A DNA stretch of 64,000 bases, taken from positions 38,857 through 102,856 of the forward strand of contig JAJFBJ010000007.1 in the NCBI GenBank assembly GCA_020697375.1. The letters run 5' to 3'. The notes under the pieces were generated by a model that was given only the letters and a program-made list of their open reading frames with translations, did no database searches and was not told the DNA's origin. Shown here one piece after another: positions 55,301 to 64,000 of the stretch (position 1 is its first letter; the number at the start of each line of letters is the position of its first letter). The stretch is from Nitrospira sp. (GTDB lineage Bacteria; Nitrospirota; Nitrospiria; Nitrospirales; Nitrospiraceae). Position numbers and translations under genes: made by a program.

Positions 55301-57199
55301 ATGTGCGGTCTAGTCGGGGCTCTGGTCTTCGGCGACGGCTCGTTCCGTATTTCCGAGCCCTATCTGGCCCGAATGAGAGACTGCATGGTCCATCGAGGCC
55401 CGGACGGCGCAGGCCTCTGGATCGACTCAGGCGGCCGTATCGGGCTGGGACATCGGCGGCTCTCGATCATCGATTTGACGGCCTCGGCGCGGCAGCCGAT
55501 GGCCAACGAGGATGAAACGCTGTGGGTCTCCTTCAACGGCGAAATTTATAACCATGCGGCCATCAGGCGCGAATTGGAATCCTTGGGCGGTCATCGCTGG
55601 AGAACCGACCACTCGGATACCGAAGTCATTCTCCATGCCTTCGAAACCTGGGGCATCGATTGTTTGTCGAAATTTCGCGGAATGTTTGCGATCGCGCTCT
55701 GGGATGTGCGCCGGGAGGAATTGTGGCTGATTCGTGACCGCATCGGGGTGAAGCCGCTCTATTACAGCCTGCACCATGGCCGGCTGACCTTCGCGTCCGA
55801 AATCAAGGCTCTGTTGCAGGACCCGGAACAACCGAAGGCGCTGCACGAGGAATCGCTCTTCCACTATCTCTCATTCCTGACCACCCCGGCGCCGCAGACG
55901 CTGTTCGACGGCATCAAGAAGCTGCCCGCCGGGACTTGGCTACGCCTGCGCGCCGATGGAACGATGGAGGAACGCCGCTATTGGGATGTGTGGGACCATA
56001 CTTCTCCCCTGACGGGGCAATCGGATGCGGAAATTGCGGCTCGCGTGCTGGCGCAGTTGAGGGAGTCGGTGGCGCTTCGCAAGGTGAGCGACGTGCCTGT
56101 CGGGGTATTTCTATCGGGAGGCGTCGATTCCAGCACCAATGCCGCTCTCTTTTCCCAAGGCGAGACCAGGCCCGTCAGGACATTTACGATCGGGTACGAC
56201 GGGGAGTACCAGAGTTATCGGAATGAGCTTGGTTATGCGCGCCTCATGGCCGACGCAGTCGGCGCGGATCATCATGAACGGCTGCTGTCGCTGGAGGATC
56301 TCATCGCATTTTTGCCGCGCATGGTCGAGCTGCAGGATGAACCGATTGCCGATCCGGTCTGTGTCCCGGTTTACTATGTCTCGCAACTGGCCCGTGACCA
56401 CGGCGTCATTGTCTGTCAGGTCGGCGAGGGGGCCGACGAATTGTTCTGGGGCTATCCCTCCTGGAAAACCTTCAAGCTGCTTCAGGAGTCGAACGAATGG
56501 CCAGTCCCTTCGCCGTTGAAGAGACTCGGCCTCAGCGCGCTGCAATGGGTCGGCCAGGGAGAGACGTTTCACTATGAACGGTTGCGGCGCGGGACGCTCA
56601 ACCAGCCCATCTTTTGGGGCGGCGCGGAAGCCTTTCCGGAAGCCTTGAAGCAGCGGCTCTTGTCGCCGCGTTTACGACGGAGGTTTCGAGGCCTGTCATC
56701 CTGGGAAGCCATCCGGCCGACCCATGAACGGTTTGAGTCCAAGGCCTGGGAAAAGGGGCCGCTGCAATGGATGAGCTACCTGGATCTGAATTTCAGGCTT
56801 CCCGAGCTGTTGTTGATGCGGGTGGACAAAATGAGCATGGGCGCAAGTCTGGAGGCCCGTGTGCCGTTTCTCGACCATGAGTTCGTGCAATTGGCGATGA
56901 GCATTCCCGAGGCCGTCAAAACCAGAGGCGGAGTCGTCAAGACTCTGCTCAAACAGGCGGTGCGCGGGGTGATCCCGGATGCCGTGATCGACCGGCCGAA
57001 ACAGGGCTTCGGTGTTCCCGTGCAGGAATGGATGCAGGATCGGCTGGGCGCGTTGATGCAGGAGACGCTCTCCGAGTTTTGCGATCGGACAGACATTCTC
57101 AACAAGGATGCCGTGCTGCAGTTGGTTCGGGAACGGCGCGATCCCCGCAGCTGGTATCTCTTTAATCTCGCCCTGTGGTGGAAACACTACATTGCGTAG
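55301..57199 (+). CDS. asnB: asparagine synthase (glutamine-hydrolysing) family protein
   Basis: The 632-residue protein begins MCGLVGALVFG, so Cys2 is the glutaminase nucleophile, and continues with HRGPDGAGLW, LGHRRLSIID and FNGEIYNH. The synthetase half has VGVFLSGGVDSSTNAAL (PP-motif) and VRVDKMSMGASLEARVPFLDHEFV-type sequence near residue 510. Within polysaccharide clusters such proteins often amidate sugar acids or uronates (WbpS-type) instead of making free asparagine. It is followed by a heparinase II/III-like gene. An open frame extends upstream to 55097 but overlaps fcl and is not used. The stop TAG opens a family A palindrome. Confidence 0.9.
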   Translation: MCGLVGALVFGDGSFRISEPYLARMRDCMVHRGPDGAGLWIDSGGRIGLGHRRLSIIDLTASARQPMANEDETLWVSFNGEIYNHAAIRRELESLGGHRWRTDHSDTEVILHAFETWGIDCLSKFRGMFAIALWDVRREELWLIRDRIGVKPLYYSLHHGRLTFASEIKALLQDPEQPKALHEESLFHYLSFLTTPAPQTLFDGIKKLPAGTWLRLRADGTMEERRYWDVWDHTSPLTGQSDAEIAARVLAQLRESVALRKVSDVPVGVFLSGGVDSSTNAALFSQGETRPVRTFTIGYDGEYQSYRNELGYARLMADAVGADHHERLLSLEDLIAFLPRMVELQDEPIADPVCVPVYYVSQLARDHGVIVCQVGEGADELFWGYPSWKTFKLLQESNEWPVPSPLKRLGLSALQWVGQGETFHYERLRRGTLNQPIFWGGAEAFPEALKQRLLSPRLRRRFRGLSSWEAIRPTHERFESKAWEKGPLQWMSYLDLNFRLPELLLMRVDKMSMGASLEARVPFLDHEFVQLAMSIPEAVKTRGGVVKTLLKQAVRGVIPDAVIDRPKQGFGVPVQEWMQDRLGALMQETLSEFCDRTDILNKDAVLQLVRERRDPRSWYLFNLALWWKHYIA

Positions 57200-57324
57200 C
57201 AAGAGGCTGAAAAAGGCCGCCAGCTTCGTTCTCGCATCGTTCAGACCCTCAACGTACCCAGAGGGTACGCCTCGGGTCTTCACTCGCTGCGGCCTTGCTG
57301 GACGGCCTTTTTGAGCCTCTTGCT
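57197..57324. repeat. palindromic repeat family A, copy 7 (best preserved)
   Basis: 128 bp with near-perfect ends: TAGCAAGAGGCTGAAAAAGG at the left and GGCCTTTTTGAGCCTCTTGC at the right, one mismatch in about 22 bp. The centre forms a second cruciform, AGACCC/GGGTCT around GTACCC-AGA-GGGTAC. The core holds CTCGCATCG and CTCGCTGCGGCCTTGCTGG. The first three bases are the asnB stop codon. Confidence 0.9.
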
Positions 57325-57401
57325 GGTCATATGCTATCGCTACACAACTCCGGGGGATGCTTGATGACTTGTTGTGGCGGCCTTTTCATGGGCGAGGCAG
57401 C

Positions 57402-59513
57402 ATGACCAGCGATTCTTCAATCGATCTTTCGGAACGTATCAGGTCGAGGATTCGGAGCGTGGGGTTGTTCGCTACCCTTCGCATGGCGGTTTCCAAAGCC
57501 ATGCGGCCGTTGGCTTCGAAGTGGCATCGTATGCAGGTGAGCCGCCATCCCTATCGGATCGGCAGGGATGAATTGGCGGCTGCGCTGGGCTGTTCGCTAG
57601 AAGACCTCCTTTCGGTGGCGGCCAGGGTTGGGCAAGAACTCACCCGGCGTCTGCCGGTGGCAGCGAGTGATGTGCCGGCTATTCGATCCCTCTATCAACA
57701 AAGGGCGCCAGGCCTCCTTGAGGCGACGGTCGAATCCGCCGACCTGGTCTGTGACCATGTGTTCGATCTGCTGGGATCCGGACCGGTGATGGTGGGGGAC
57801 CGGATCGATTGGCACCGGGACTTCAAGAGCGGCTACCGTTGGAATCCCGATCTCTGTTTCCTGGACATTGCCCATGGCCATGAGGCCGGGGTGGATATCA
57901 AGGTCCCCTGGGAATTGTCGCGGGGGCACCATCTGGTGTTGCTGGCACAAACGGCGCTGCTGACGGGAGACAACAAATATTCCGGCGAATGTGCGGCGCA
58001 GATGTCTGATTGGATCGCCGCCAACCAGGCGGGCTACGGGGTCAACTGGGCCTGCCCGATGGAGGCGGCGATTCGAGCCGTGAATTGGTTGTGGGCGCTG
58101 GGCCTCCTGGCAAAGTCTCCGGACCTAAGCGATGCCTGGATGGCGGATGTCCTGGCCGCATTGATCGCGCATGGACGGTTTCTCATGACGAATCTCGAGG
58201 TCCGTGACGACGGGGTGACGACCAATCATTATCTGGCGGATATCGTGGGGCTGCTGTACCTCGGACTGTGCCTGAAGGAGGTGCGCGAAGCCGAACGATG
58301 GCGGACATTGGCCCTGCGTGAAGTGTTGCGTGAAATGGACCGGCAGGTGCTCGCGGATGGCGTGCATTACGAATCCAGCCTGTCCTATCACCGCCTGATG
58401 ACGGAAATGTTTCTGTCGTCGGCGCTGCTTTGCCGGCGACATGGGGTGGAGCTGCCCCGGGCCTTTCTCGACCGTTTGGCAAGGATGTGCGCCTTCGTGG
58501 AAGGCTACACCAAGCCGAACGGACTGGCGCCACAGGTCGGCGACGGAGACAATGGCCGGCTGCATATCCTAACCGGCTATGGCCGGTGCGACATACGGGA
58601 TCACCGGCATCTGCTGGCCGTCGGCGGAGTCTTTTTCGATCGTGCGGATTGGCGGGCGGCCGCGGGAGAGCGGCAGGTCGAAGGACTGTGGTTCGGCGGC
58701 TCGCAGCAGACAGGATGGGCGGAGGAACGAGAGTCGGCCCCGCATCGGAGCGTCGCCTTTCCGGAAGGCGGATTCTACATTCTGCGCGAACGGGATGACT
58801 CTGTCCTGTTCAACTGTAATCCGCCGGGAACCAGCGGCGTGGGAACCCATAAACACAACGATCTGCTTTCGCTGGAGATGCATCTCGGGGGGGAAGATAT
58901 CCTTGTGGATCCGGGCTGTTTTCTCTATACTTCCGACCCGCAGGCCTATAATCGATTCCGTAGCACCGCCTACCATTCCACCGTCAGGGTAGATCAGGCA
59001 GAGCAGAACCGCGTGATTCCCGGAAAACTCTTTTGTCTGCATCCGGATAGCCGGCCGCATGTGCTGCAATGTGAGATCGACGGACCGGTCGAACGGGTGA
59101 CGGCGGAACATGATGGGTATGGACGGCTGTCCGACCCGGTTCGCCACCGGCGTGAGGTGCGATATCAGCGGTCCAGCGGGTCGTGGCAGGTGATCGATCA
59201 GCTATCGAGCGTAGGCGGCAGGTCTCAGCCCCATCGTCTTGAATGGACCTTGACGTTCGCGCCGCATTGTTCCCTGCATCCTGACGGGACCGGATGGCAT
59301 GTCGTGACTTTCAGGCAGCGTTTGTGGCTGGAAGGCCCCCGGTTGACGGCGGGCAGCCGATCGATGGACTTGTCTCCGTATATCGACGAGGGACAGGTGG
59401 CGCCTCAGTATGGCGCAAGCCGGAGCGCTCCTTTTCTTCGCTGGAGTTGGGAGGGTCTGCTTCCGGTGGAGGGAATCTTCAGGATCTGGCGCAAGCAGTC
59501 AGATTCGGCATGA
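57402..59513 (+). CDS. heparinase II/III family protein
   Basis: The 703-residue protein has the two-part layout of alginate/heparinase-type lyases: an N-terminal alpha/alpha toroid (about 120-440; WACPMEAAIRAVNWLWAL, DGVTTNHYLADIVGLLYLGLCL, YESSLSYHRLMTEMF) and a C-terminal beta-sheet domain (about 470-700; FNCNPPGTSGVGTHKHNDLLSLEMHLGGEDILVDPGCFLYT). Asn, His and Tyr residues typical of the active site (TTNHY, SYHR) are present. No signal peptide is evident from ATG 57402, unlike secreted lyases. In exopolysaccharide clusters such genes often stand next to asnB, and may trim or modify uronate-containing polymers. GAGG lies 5 nt before the ATG. Confidence 0.85.
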   Translation: MTSDSSIDLSERIRSRIRSVGLFATLRMAVSKAMRPLASKWHRMQVSRHPYRIGRDELAAALGCSLEDLLSVAARVGQELTRRLPVAASDVPAIRSLYQQRAPGLLEATVESADLVCDHVFDLLGSGPVMVGDRIDWHRDFKSGYRWNPDLCFLDIAHGHEAGVDIKVPWELSRGHHLVLLAQTALLTGDNKYSGECAAQMSDWIAANQAGYGVNWACPMEAAIRAVNWLWALGLLAKSPDLSDAWMADVLAALIAHGRFLMTNLEVRDDGVTTNHYLADIVGLLYLGLCLKEVREAERWRTLALREVLREMDRQVLADGVHYESSLSYHRLMTEMFLSSALLCRRHGVELPRAFLDRLARMCAFVEGYTKPNGLAPQVGDGDNGRLHILTGYGRCDIRDHRHLLAVGGVFFDRADWRAAAGERQVEGLWFGGSQQTGWAEERESAPHRSVAFPEGGFYILRERDDSVLFNCNPPGTSGVGTHKHNDLLSLEMHLGGEDILVDPGCFLYTSDPQAYNRFRSTAYHSTVRVDQAEQNRVIPGKLFCLHPDSRPHVLQCEIDGPVERVTAEHDGYGRLSDPVRHRREVRYQRSSGSWQVIDQLSSVGGRSQPHRLEWTLTFAPHCSLHPDGTGWHVVTFRQRLWLEGPRLTAGSRSMDLSPYIDEGQVAPQYGASRSAPFLRWSWEGLLPVEGIFRIWRKQSDSA

Positions 59514-59543
59514 TGTGGCATCCGAAGGGTAGTAGCTGAATCC

Positions 59544-60083
59544 ATGAAGGCGTTGACCATCTGGCTGACCGGGTTGCCCTGTTCCGGAAAGACGACCTTG
59601 GCCAATCTGCTCTTCCGACGTCTCCTGGAGCAGGGCGTAACGAACGTGGAAGTATTGGACGGCGATGTCGTCCGCACGCATCTGTCCAAGGGGCTCGGAT
59701 TCTCGCACGCCGATCGTGACACGAATATCCTGCGGATCGGATGGGTCTGCCAGGTCTTGACCAAGCATGGAGTCTGCAGCATCGTCGCCGCGGTGTCGCC
59801 CTTTCGCGCCGGCCGGAACGACGTGCGGGCGATGATCGAGAAAGCGGGCGGCCCTGGATCGTTCGTCGAGGTATGGCTGCGCTGCGAGGTCGAGGAATGC
59901 ATCAGGCGCGACGTCAAGGGAATGTACGCCAAGGCGTTGCGGGGTGAAATTCAACAATTCACCGGCGTGTCCGACCCCTATGAGGAGCCGCTCAATGCGG
60001 ACATCGTCGTGGATACGAGCAGGGAATCCCCGGTGGAATCGGTGAATCGCATTCTGGAGGCCGTCAACCGTGCGGCACAATAA
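59544..60083 (+). CDS. cysC: adenylylsulfate kinase
   Basis: Phosphorylates adenylyl sulfate (APS) to PAPS, the universal sulfate donor. The 179-residue protein has the P-loop TIWLTGLPCSGKTTLA, LDGDVVRTHLSKGLGFSHADRDTNILRIG, AAVSPFRAGRNDVR and KGMYAKALRGEIQQFTGVSDPYEEP, which match CysC throughout. There is no cysN/cysD gene beside it and no sulfotransferase is seen in the window. Its place in the polysaccharide cluster suggests PAPS for sulfated sugars or, less likely, a related sugar-nucleotide kinase role. It starts 30 bp after the heparinase-like gene. Confidence 0.92.
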   Translation: MKALTIWLTGLPCSGKTTLANLLFRRLLEQGVTNVEVLDGDVVRTHLSKGLGFSHADRDTNILRIGWVCQVLTKHGVCSIVAAVSPFRAGRNDVRAMIEKAGGPGSFVEVWLRCEVEECIRRDVKGMYAKALRGEIQQFTGVSDPYEEPLNADIVVDTSRESPVESVNRILEAVNRAAQ

Positions 60084-60106
60084 TCGCGTCGACGTGCGAC
60101 GACCCT

Positions 60107-61591
60107 ATGGTTCGACCGGTGGTGGATAAGAGTTTTCTGTGGTTCCTGCTTCCGACGCTGCTCCAAACCATCGTGGGGGTCGGCGTCATGGTTCCGATCA
60201 CCACCTATTACCTCGATCCGGCCGATCTTGGTACTGTCGCTATCCTGACCGCCTTCGCCATGCTGGTCACACCGCTCGCGTCCACCGGTGACAACTGGGT
60301 GATCTCGACCCATTGGCACTCCACCTCGGAGTCCGGCCGGAAGCAGCTCCTCTTCAATCTCCTGCTCGCCAATCTCGGGATGAAAACCTTTTGGGTCCTG
60401 GTGTTTTGGTTACTTTCGCCGCTGGTATTGCCGCACCTCATCCGGGACTATCGCCCTGAATATCACCAATATTTCGGGCTCGCACTGATGGGGTTGCTGG
60501 CCGGTTCGCTGTGGGTCACACTCAGCTCGTTGATGGTGATCGAGCGCGCGCCCGTCAGCCACGCCTTGAATGAATCCCTGCAGTGGGGGGCGGGAGCGAT
60601 GACGACGTTAGTGGGATTGTCGGTGGTGAAAATCGGGGTCCTGGCCCTGTTCCTGGCGCCGATTGCCGCGGGACTCGTCTCTGCTATGCATGGTCTGTGG
60701 TATGCGGCCGGCAAACTGTCTCCGTATCCCAGCCTGCGGTGGGGCAAGGAAATCGTTCGGAGCGGCATGCCGGCCATTCCCTTCAGCCTCATGGACGTGG
60801 TTGCCAACAGCCTGGATCGCTTCGTCATCCAGCGATGGCTGGATCTTTCGACCTTGGGCATCTATGCCCATTCACAAAGTTATCGCGGGATGTTCGTCAC
60901 CGTGACCAAGGCCTACTCGAGGACCATGACCCCCACGTTTCTCGAATTGTTCGCGGGAGATCCCGTCCAGCGAGGCCGGCAAGTTGAAGCGACGGTGTCG
61001 CTGTGGTACCTCTGTGTGACGGCGGGCGGGATTCTGGTCACCCTGTTTGCTCCCGAGGTGATCCATCTGTTGACGCATGGAAAGTTCGACCAGGCCGCGG
61101 AACTGGTGCCGATCTGGTTCCTGCTCGTGTTCGCGCATAGCATGGCCATACCATACACGCAGTACCTGCTCACGGCCCGTCAGAGTGTGCTCCTGTCCTG
61201 GTCCTCTGTCGTCATGAGCCTTGGAACGATGGCGCTTGTCGCGGTCGCGACCTGGCAATTCGGGGTGATCGGCGCAACCGGCGCGGCGGTCTTTGGAGCG
61301 CTGGCTATGCATGGGACACGGTTCTACCTGGCTCGCCGGCTCGGTTGTCCCTATGGGTTCGAAGCAGGTGTGTTGTGGGGCATGGGCACGGTCCTTTTCA
61401 TCTACCTGATGACCTATCGGTTGGGATTGCCGTTTCCGGCTAAGATAATTCTTGCGGCGGCGGTGATGACGGTGCTGTGGATCAAGATTGCGCCGCTATT
61501 GTCATGGCAGGCGATGAGGCAGGTGTTGGGTCGCGCCGAAATGAAATTGAGTCCGGGACAATCTTTGAAAGGAGATGACGATGGCAAGTGA
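60107..61591 (+). CDS. polysaccharide flippase (Wzx/MATE-like, MOP superfamily)
   Basis: The 494-residue protein has about 12-14 hydrophobic segments, starting FLWFLLPTLLQTIVGVGVMVPITTYYL, and the layout of oligosaccharide flippases. Charged loops (YRPEYHQY, SLRWGKEIVRSGMPAIPFSLMDVVANSLDRFVIQRWLDLSTLGIYAHSQSY) resemble the conserved central region of Wzx proteins. It should move lipid-linked repeat units across the inner membrane before ligation or polymerisation. Its stop overlaps the following methyltransferase gene by 11 bp. Confidence 0.87.
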   Translation: MVRPVVDKSFLWFLLPTLLQTIVGVGVMVPITTYYLDPADLGTVAILTAFAMLVTPLASTGDNWVISTHWHSTSESGRKQLLFNLLLANLGMKTFWVLVFWLLSPLVLPHLIRDYRPEYHQYFGLALMGLLAGSLWVTLSSLMVIERAPVSHALNESLQWGAGAMTTLVGLSVVKIGVLALFLAPIAAGLVSAMHGLWYAAGKLSPYPSLRWGKEIVRSGMPAIPFSLMDVVANSLDRFVIQRWLDLSTLGIYAHSQSYRGMFVTVTKAYSRTMTPTFLELFAGDPVQRGRQVEATVSLWYLCVTAGGILVTLFAPEVIHLLTHGKFDQAAELVPIWFLLVFAHSMAIPYTQYLLTARQSVLLSWSSVVMSLGTMALVAVATWQFGVIGATGAAVFGALAMHGTRFYLARRLGCPYGFEAGVLWGMGTVLFIYLMTYRLGLPFPAKIILAAAVMTVLWIKIAPLLSWQAMRQVLGRAEMKLSPGQSLKGDDDGK

Positions 61592-62912
61592 AAGGTCAAC
61601 CGGTTCCTCGCGGCAGGCCGGCGAAACGGAACGTGCCTCAGGCCGCCTCACGGGTGAGGAGCCGGCCGGAATGGTGAGCGGCCATTTCAGCCATTGCCAG
61701 AATTGCGGACATCAACCCCTCCTCCCGATCATGGATTTCGGCCACCATCCGCCCTGCGATTCATTGGTGCGTCCCGAGCAGCTGACCAAGCCCGAGTCGT
61801 TTTATCCGTTGCATCTTTTTCGCTGCGATCGCTGCGGCCTTGTGCAGATCGACTATGCGGTCGATCCCGCGGAATTGTTCTATGAAGGGTATCCCTATAT
61901 GACCGGGATCACCGGCGCTCTCAAAAGCAATTTCGACGCGATGGCCGGAAAGGTCATCGAGACATTGCGGATTCAGCCCGGCAGCCTGGTCATCGACATC
62001 GGGTCGAATGACGGCACGATTTTGCAGGGCTTCAAGACAAGGGGGATGAGGGTGCTGGGCGTGGAACCGACCGGGATTGCGAAGATCGCCAATTCGAGAG
62101 GGATCACTACCCTACAGACGTTTTTCAGCGAAGGCGTCGCGCAGGACATTCTGAAAAAAGAGGGGCCGGCATCGTTGATCACGGCGGCCAATGTGTTCGC
62201 GCACGTGGCGAATCTTGGACCCTGCCTCCGCGGAATCCATGCCCTGTTGGCGGACCATGGCACCTTCATTTCCGAATCGCACTACCTGCTCGATCTCATC
62301 GACACGCTGCAGTACGACACGATTTATCATGAACACTTGCGGTTTTATTCCATCAAACCCATGCAGGACATGATGAAGCGATTCGGCTTCAGCCTGGTCG
62401 ATGTGGAGCGCATCCCGAACCATGGCGGCTCGATTCGGGTGTATGCGGTGAAGGGTACCGGGGGCGCGCCCAGTAAGCGGATGTTGGAATTGGTGAAGCA
62501 GGAGGAGGCCTATGGGCTGTATGATCCCGCGCTCTATGTAACCTTCGCGCAGCGGGTCAGGCAGTCGAAATGGAATCTCATGCGGATCCTGTCGGACCTG
62601 AAGTTGAAGGGCCACCGGATCGTGGGCATCGGATCGCCGGGCCGGTCGAGCACCGTCATGAACTATTGCGGCATCGGCCCGGACTATCTGGACTATACGG
62701 CGGAACAGGCGACTTCGCTCAAGGTGGGATTGTTCACGCCCGGCACCCACGTACCGGTAGTGGATGAGAAAAAACTTTTCGAAGATCAACCGGAGTACGC
62801 CCTCGTGCTCGCATGGCATCTGGGAGACAGCATCCCCCGCAAGTTGCGCGACAAGGGATTGCGGTCGAAATTCATCATGCCATTGCCCGATCCCGTCATT
62901 CTGGACTGGTAG
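61581..62912 (+). CDS. sugar C-methyltransferase family protein
   Basis: The 443-residue protein has the layout of NDP-sugar C-3 methyltransferases (TylC3/NovU type). An N-terminal zinc-binding region has CQNCG and CDRCG around GHHPPCDSLV, and the SAM domain shows VIDIGSNDGTILQGFKTRGMRVLGVEP. SHYLLDLIDTLQYDTIYHEHLRFYS and the C-terminal IVGIGSPGRSSTVMNYCGIGPDYLDYTAE follow in the usual order. The enzyme would add a methyl branch to a keto-deoxy sugar. ATG 61581 has AAGGAG 7 nt upstream and is preferred over the one at 61575. Confidence 0.87.
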   Translation: MASERSTGSSRQAGETERASGRLTGEEPAGMVSGHFSHCQNCGHQPLLPIMDFGHHPPCDSLVRPEQLTKPESFYPLHLFRCDRCGLVQIDYAVDPAELFYEGYPYMTGITGALKSNFDAMAGKVIETLRIQPGSLVIDIGSNDGTILQGFKTRGMRVLGVEPTGIAKIANSRGITTLQTFFSEGVAQDILKKEGPASLITAANVFAHVANLGPCLRGIHALLADHGTFISESHYLLDLIDTLQYDTIYHEHLRFYSIKPMQDMMKRFGFSLVDVERIPNHGGSIRVYAVKGTGGAPSKRMLELVKQEEAYGLYDPALYVTFAQRVRQSKWNLMRILSDLKLKGHRIVGIGSPGRSSTVMNYCGIGPDYLDYTAEQATSLKVGLFTPGTHVPVVDEKKLFEDQPEYALVLAWHLGDSIPRKLRDKGLRSKFIMPLPDPVILDW

Positions 62913-62931
62913 GCTGGATCATCAAGGCCGC

Positions 62932-64000
62932 ATGGCGACAATCACCCTCGGCATAATCGGAACCGGGTTCGGGGCGCGCGTGCATGTGCCGGCATTCCGA
63001 AGCATTCCGGCTGTGGAGGTGACGGCGATAGCCGGACAGGACAGGCTGAAGACGGCGCAGGTCGCCCAGGCGCAGGGCATTGCGAAGGTCCATGACTCCT
63101 GGGAGGCCCTGATCGACGACGAGAAGATCTCGGCCGTGGTCCTGGCGGTTCCGCCGTTGTTTCATCATGACATGGTGATGCGGGCGCTCCGGGCAGGCAA
63201 ACATGTGCTCTGTGAAAAGCCCTTCGGTCTCGATGCCGGTCAGGCCGCGCAGATGCTGGATCGCTCGCGAGAGGCGGGAACCGTCTGCATGGTCGATTAC
63301 CAGTTTCGAATGGCGCCCGAACGGATGCGGCTCAAAGAACTGCTTGAGGCCGGCGCGATCGGTCGGATACTCCGTGTCAACGTTGAATGGACTGTGCGGG
63401 GACGCGCCGCCGGGAACAGCGCCTGGTCGTGGCAATTCGACCCTTCGAGTGGCGGGGGTGTGTTATTCGCGTTCGGCTCGCATGTGGTGGATTACCTGCA
63501 ATGGTTGGCCGGCCCGGCGCGAACCGTGGCCGCTCACCTGAGCAGGAGAGGCGGACCGGGAACAGTTGTTCCCGGGGAACGTGCCATTGCGGCGGATACG
63601 TTGGATGCGATTCTGCTCATGGATGACGATATTCCGGTTTCCATGACGATTTCCAATGCCACGCCAAGTGGCCGAGGGCATTGGTTCACGATGTATGGCG
63701 AGCGCGGAGCGCTGGCGGTCGGCAACGCCAATTTGGCCGATGCGGTGGTCGGGACCCGTCTCTATCAATCCGACATGGCCGGCGGAGAGTTGCATGAAGT
63801 ACCCGTGCCTTCGATGGCTGTGGAAGGCATCGCCGATGGTCGGACGCTGCTCGTCGGGCGGATCGCCGAAGCCTTCGCGTCCGCTATCCGATCGGGAGCC
63901 ACAGTCTCCCCATCGTTTGAGGATGGCTGGCGCGCACAGGTCGTCATGGATGCCATACGTCTGGCGCATGAGCGCCACTGCTGGATGCCGGTGCGGTTTC
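62932..64000 (+). CDS. Gfo/Idh/MocA family oxidoreductase (cut by window end)
   Basis: An open frame without stop runs from ATG 62932, with AAGG upstream, to the end of the window, about 356 residues, so the protein is nearly complete. It begins ITLGIIGTGFGARVHVPAFRSIP (Rossmann motif) and has VVLAVPPLFHHDMV, the CEKPFG catalytic motif near residue 93, MVDYQFRMAPERM and GGVLFAFGSHVVDYLQWL. It is probably an NAD(P)-dependent sugar or sugar-nucleotide dehydrogenase. It lies 19 bp after the C-methyltransferase gene, so it may act on the same sugar. Confidence 0.87.
   Translation, partial: MATITLGIIGTGFGARVHVPAFRSIPAVEVTAIAGQDRLKTAQVAQAQGIAKVHDSWEALIDDEKISAVVLAVPPLFHHDMVMRALRAGKHVLCEKPFGLDAGQAAQMLDRSREAGTVCMVDYQFRMAPERMRLKELLEAGAIGRILRVNVEWTVRGRAAGNSAWSWQFDPSSGGGVLFAFGSHVVDYLQWLAGPARTVAAHLSRRGGPGTVVPGERAIAADTLDAILLMDDDIPVSMTISNATPSGRGHWFTMYGERGALAVGNANLADAVVGTRLYQSDMAGGELHEVPVPSMAVEGIADGRTLLVGRIAEAFASAIRSGATVSPSFEDGWRAQVVMDAIRLAHERHCWMPVRF

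Noticed and set aside
57197..57324. Repeat copy 7 as a simple intrinsic terminator
   Set aside because: The element is a 128-bp double palindrome with relatives inside operons and in both orientations; termination is possible but not its defining trait.

Overview
The window looks like chromosome of a Nitrospira-type bacterium (phylum Nitrospirota). It is GC-rich and encodes a Gram-negative envelope (BamA, Skp-like chaperones, a complete lipid A-Kdo-heptose route) next to an actinobacterial-type Pup-proteasome (3' end of prcA plus pafA), a combination known from Nitrospirota. The LpxI-type UDP-diacylglucosamine hydrolase and the multi-PAS kinases fit this. The assignment is inference from gene content; no rRNA, tRNA, CRISPR array, integrase or transposase gene was seen.

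Layout. (1) 1-2.8 kb, + strand: end of the proteasome alpha subunit, Pup ligase pafA with its own promoter-like sequence, and an M23 peptidase. (2) 2.9-9.3 kb, - strand: a translationally linked signalling cassette of a membrane kinase with about six PAS domains, a stand-alone receiver, and a hybrid kinase with receivers at both ends. (3) 9.5-16.2 kb, - strand: galU, lon, thiL, a DUF2062 membrane protein and an HD-domain phosphohydrolase. galU and bamA are transcribed divergently from two good sigma70-type promoters with 17-bp spacers.

(4) 16.5-33.5 kb, + strand: a tightly packed envelope operon. bamA, two OmpH/Skp genes, fabZ, lpxA, lpxI, a GnnA-like oxidoreductase, lpxB, msbA, a DUF374 acyltransferase interrupted by a -1 frameshift at nine A residues, waaA, lpxK, a waaF-gmhB fusion, waaC and a GT4 gene follow with many ATGA/GTGA/TGATG junctions. 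Together they make lipid A, flip it, and add Kdo and heptose. lpxD is not at its usual place between skp and fabZ. (5) 33.5-47 kb: core and outer-core genes: an LtaS-like transferase, a WaaG-like glycosyltransferase, a WaaP-like kinase, two WaaE-like GT2 enzymes, waaQ, further glycosyltransferases and a methyltransferase. (6) 47-64 kb: O-antigen or capsule supply and assembly: an L-2-hydroxyglutarate oxidase homologue, rmlA-rmlB-rmlD (no rmlC), a lone lipoprotein gene on the - strand, a WaaL-like ligase, gmd-fcl (GDP-fucose), asnB, a heparinase II/III-like gene, cysC, a flippase, a sugar C-methyltransferase and an oxidoreductase cut by the window edge.

Two families of long imperfect palindromes lie between genes. 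Family A (about 125-215 bp, end sequence TAGCAGGCTG) has five two-armed copies and at least three half-copies, and its terminal TAG serves as the stop codon of three genes. Family B (about 155-180 bp, ends related to TAGCCCGG..ATTCATGAAT) has two copies, one of which supplies the thiL stop codon. These repeats, the frameshifted acyltransferase, the orphan GnnA-like gene, the WaaF-GmhB fusion and the LtaS-like enzyme in the core cluster are the most unusual points.
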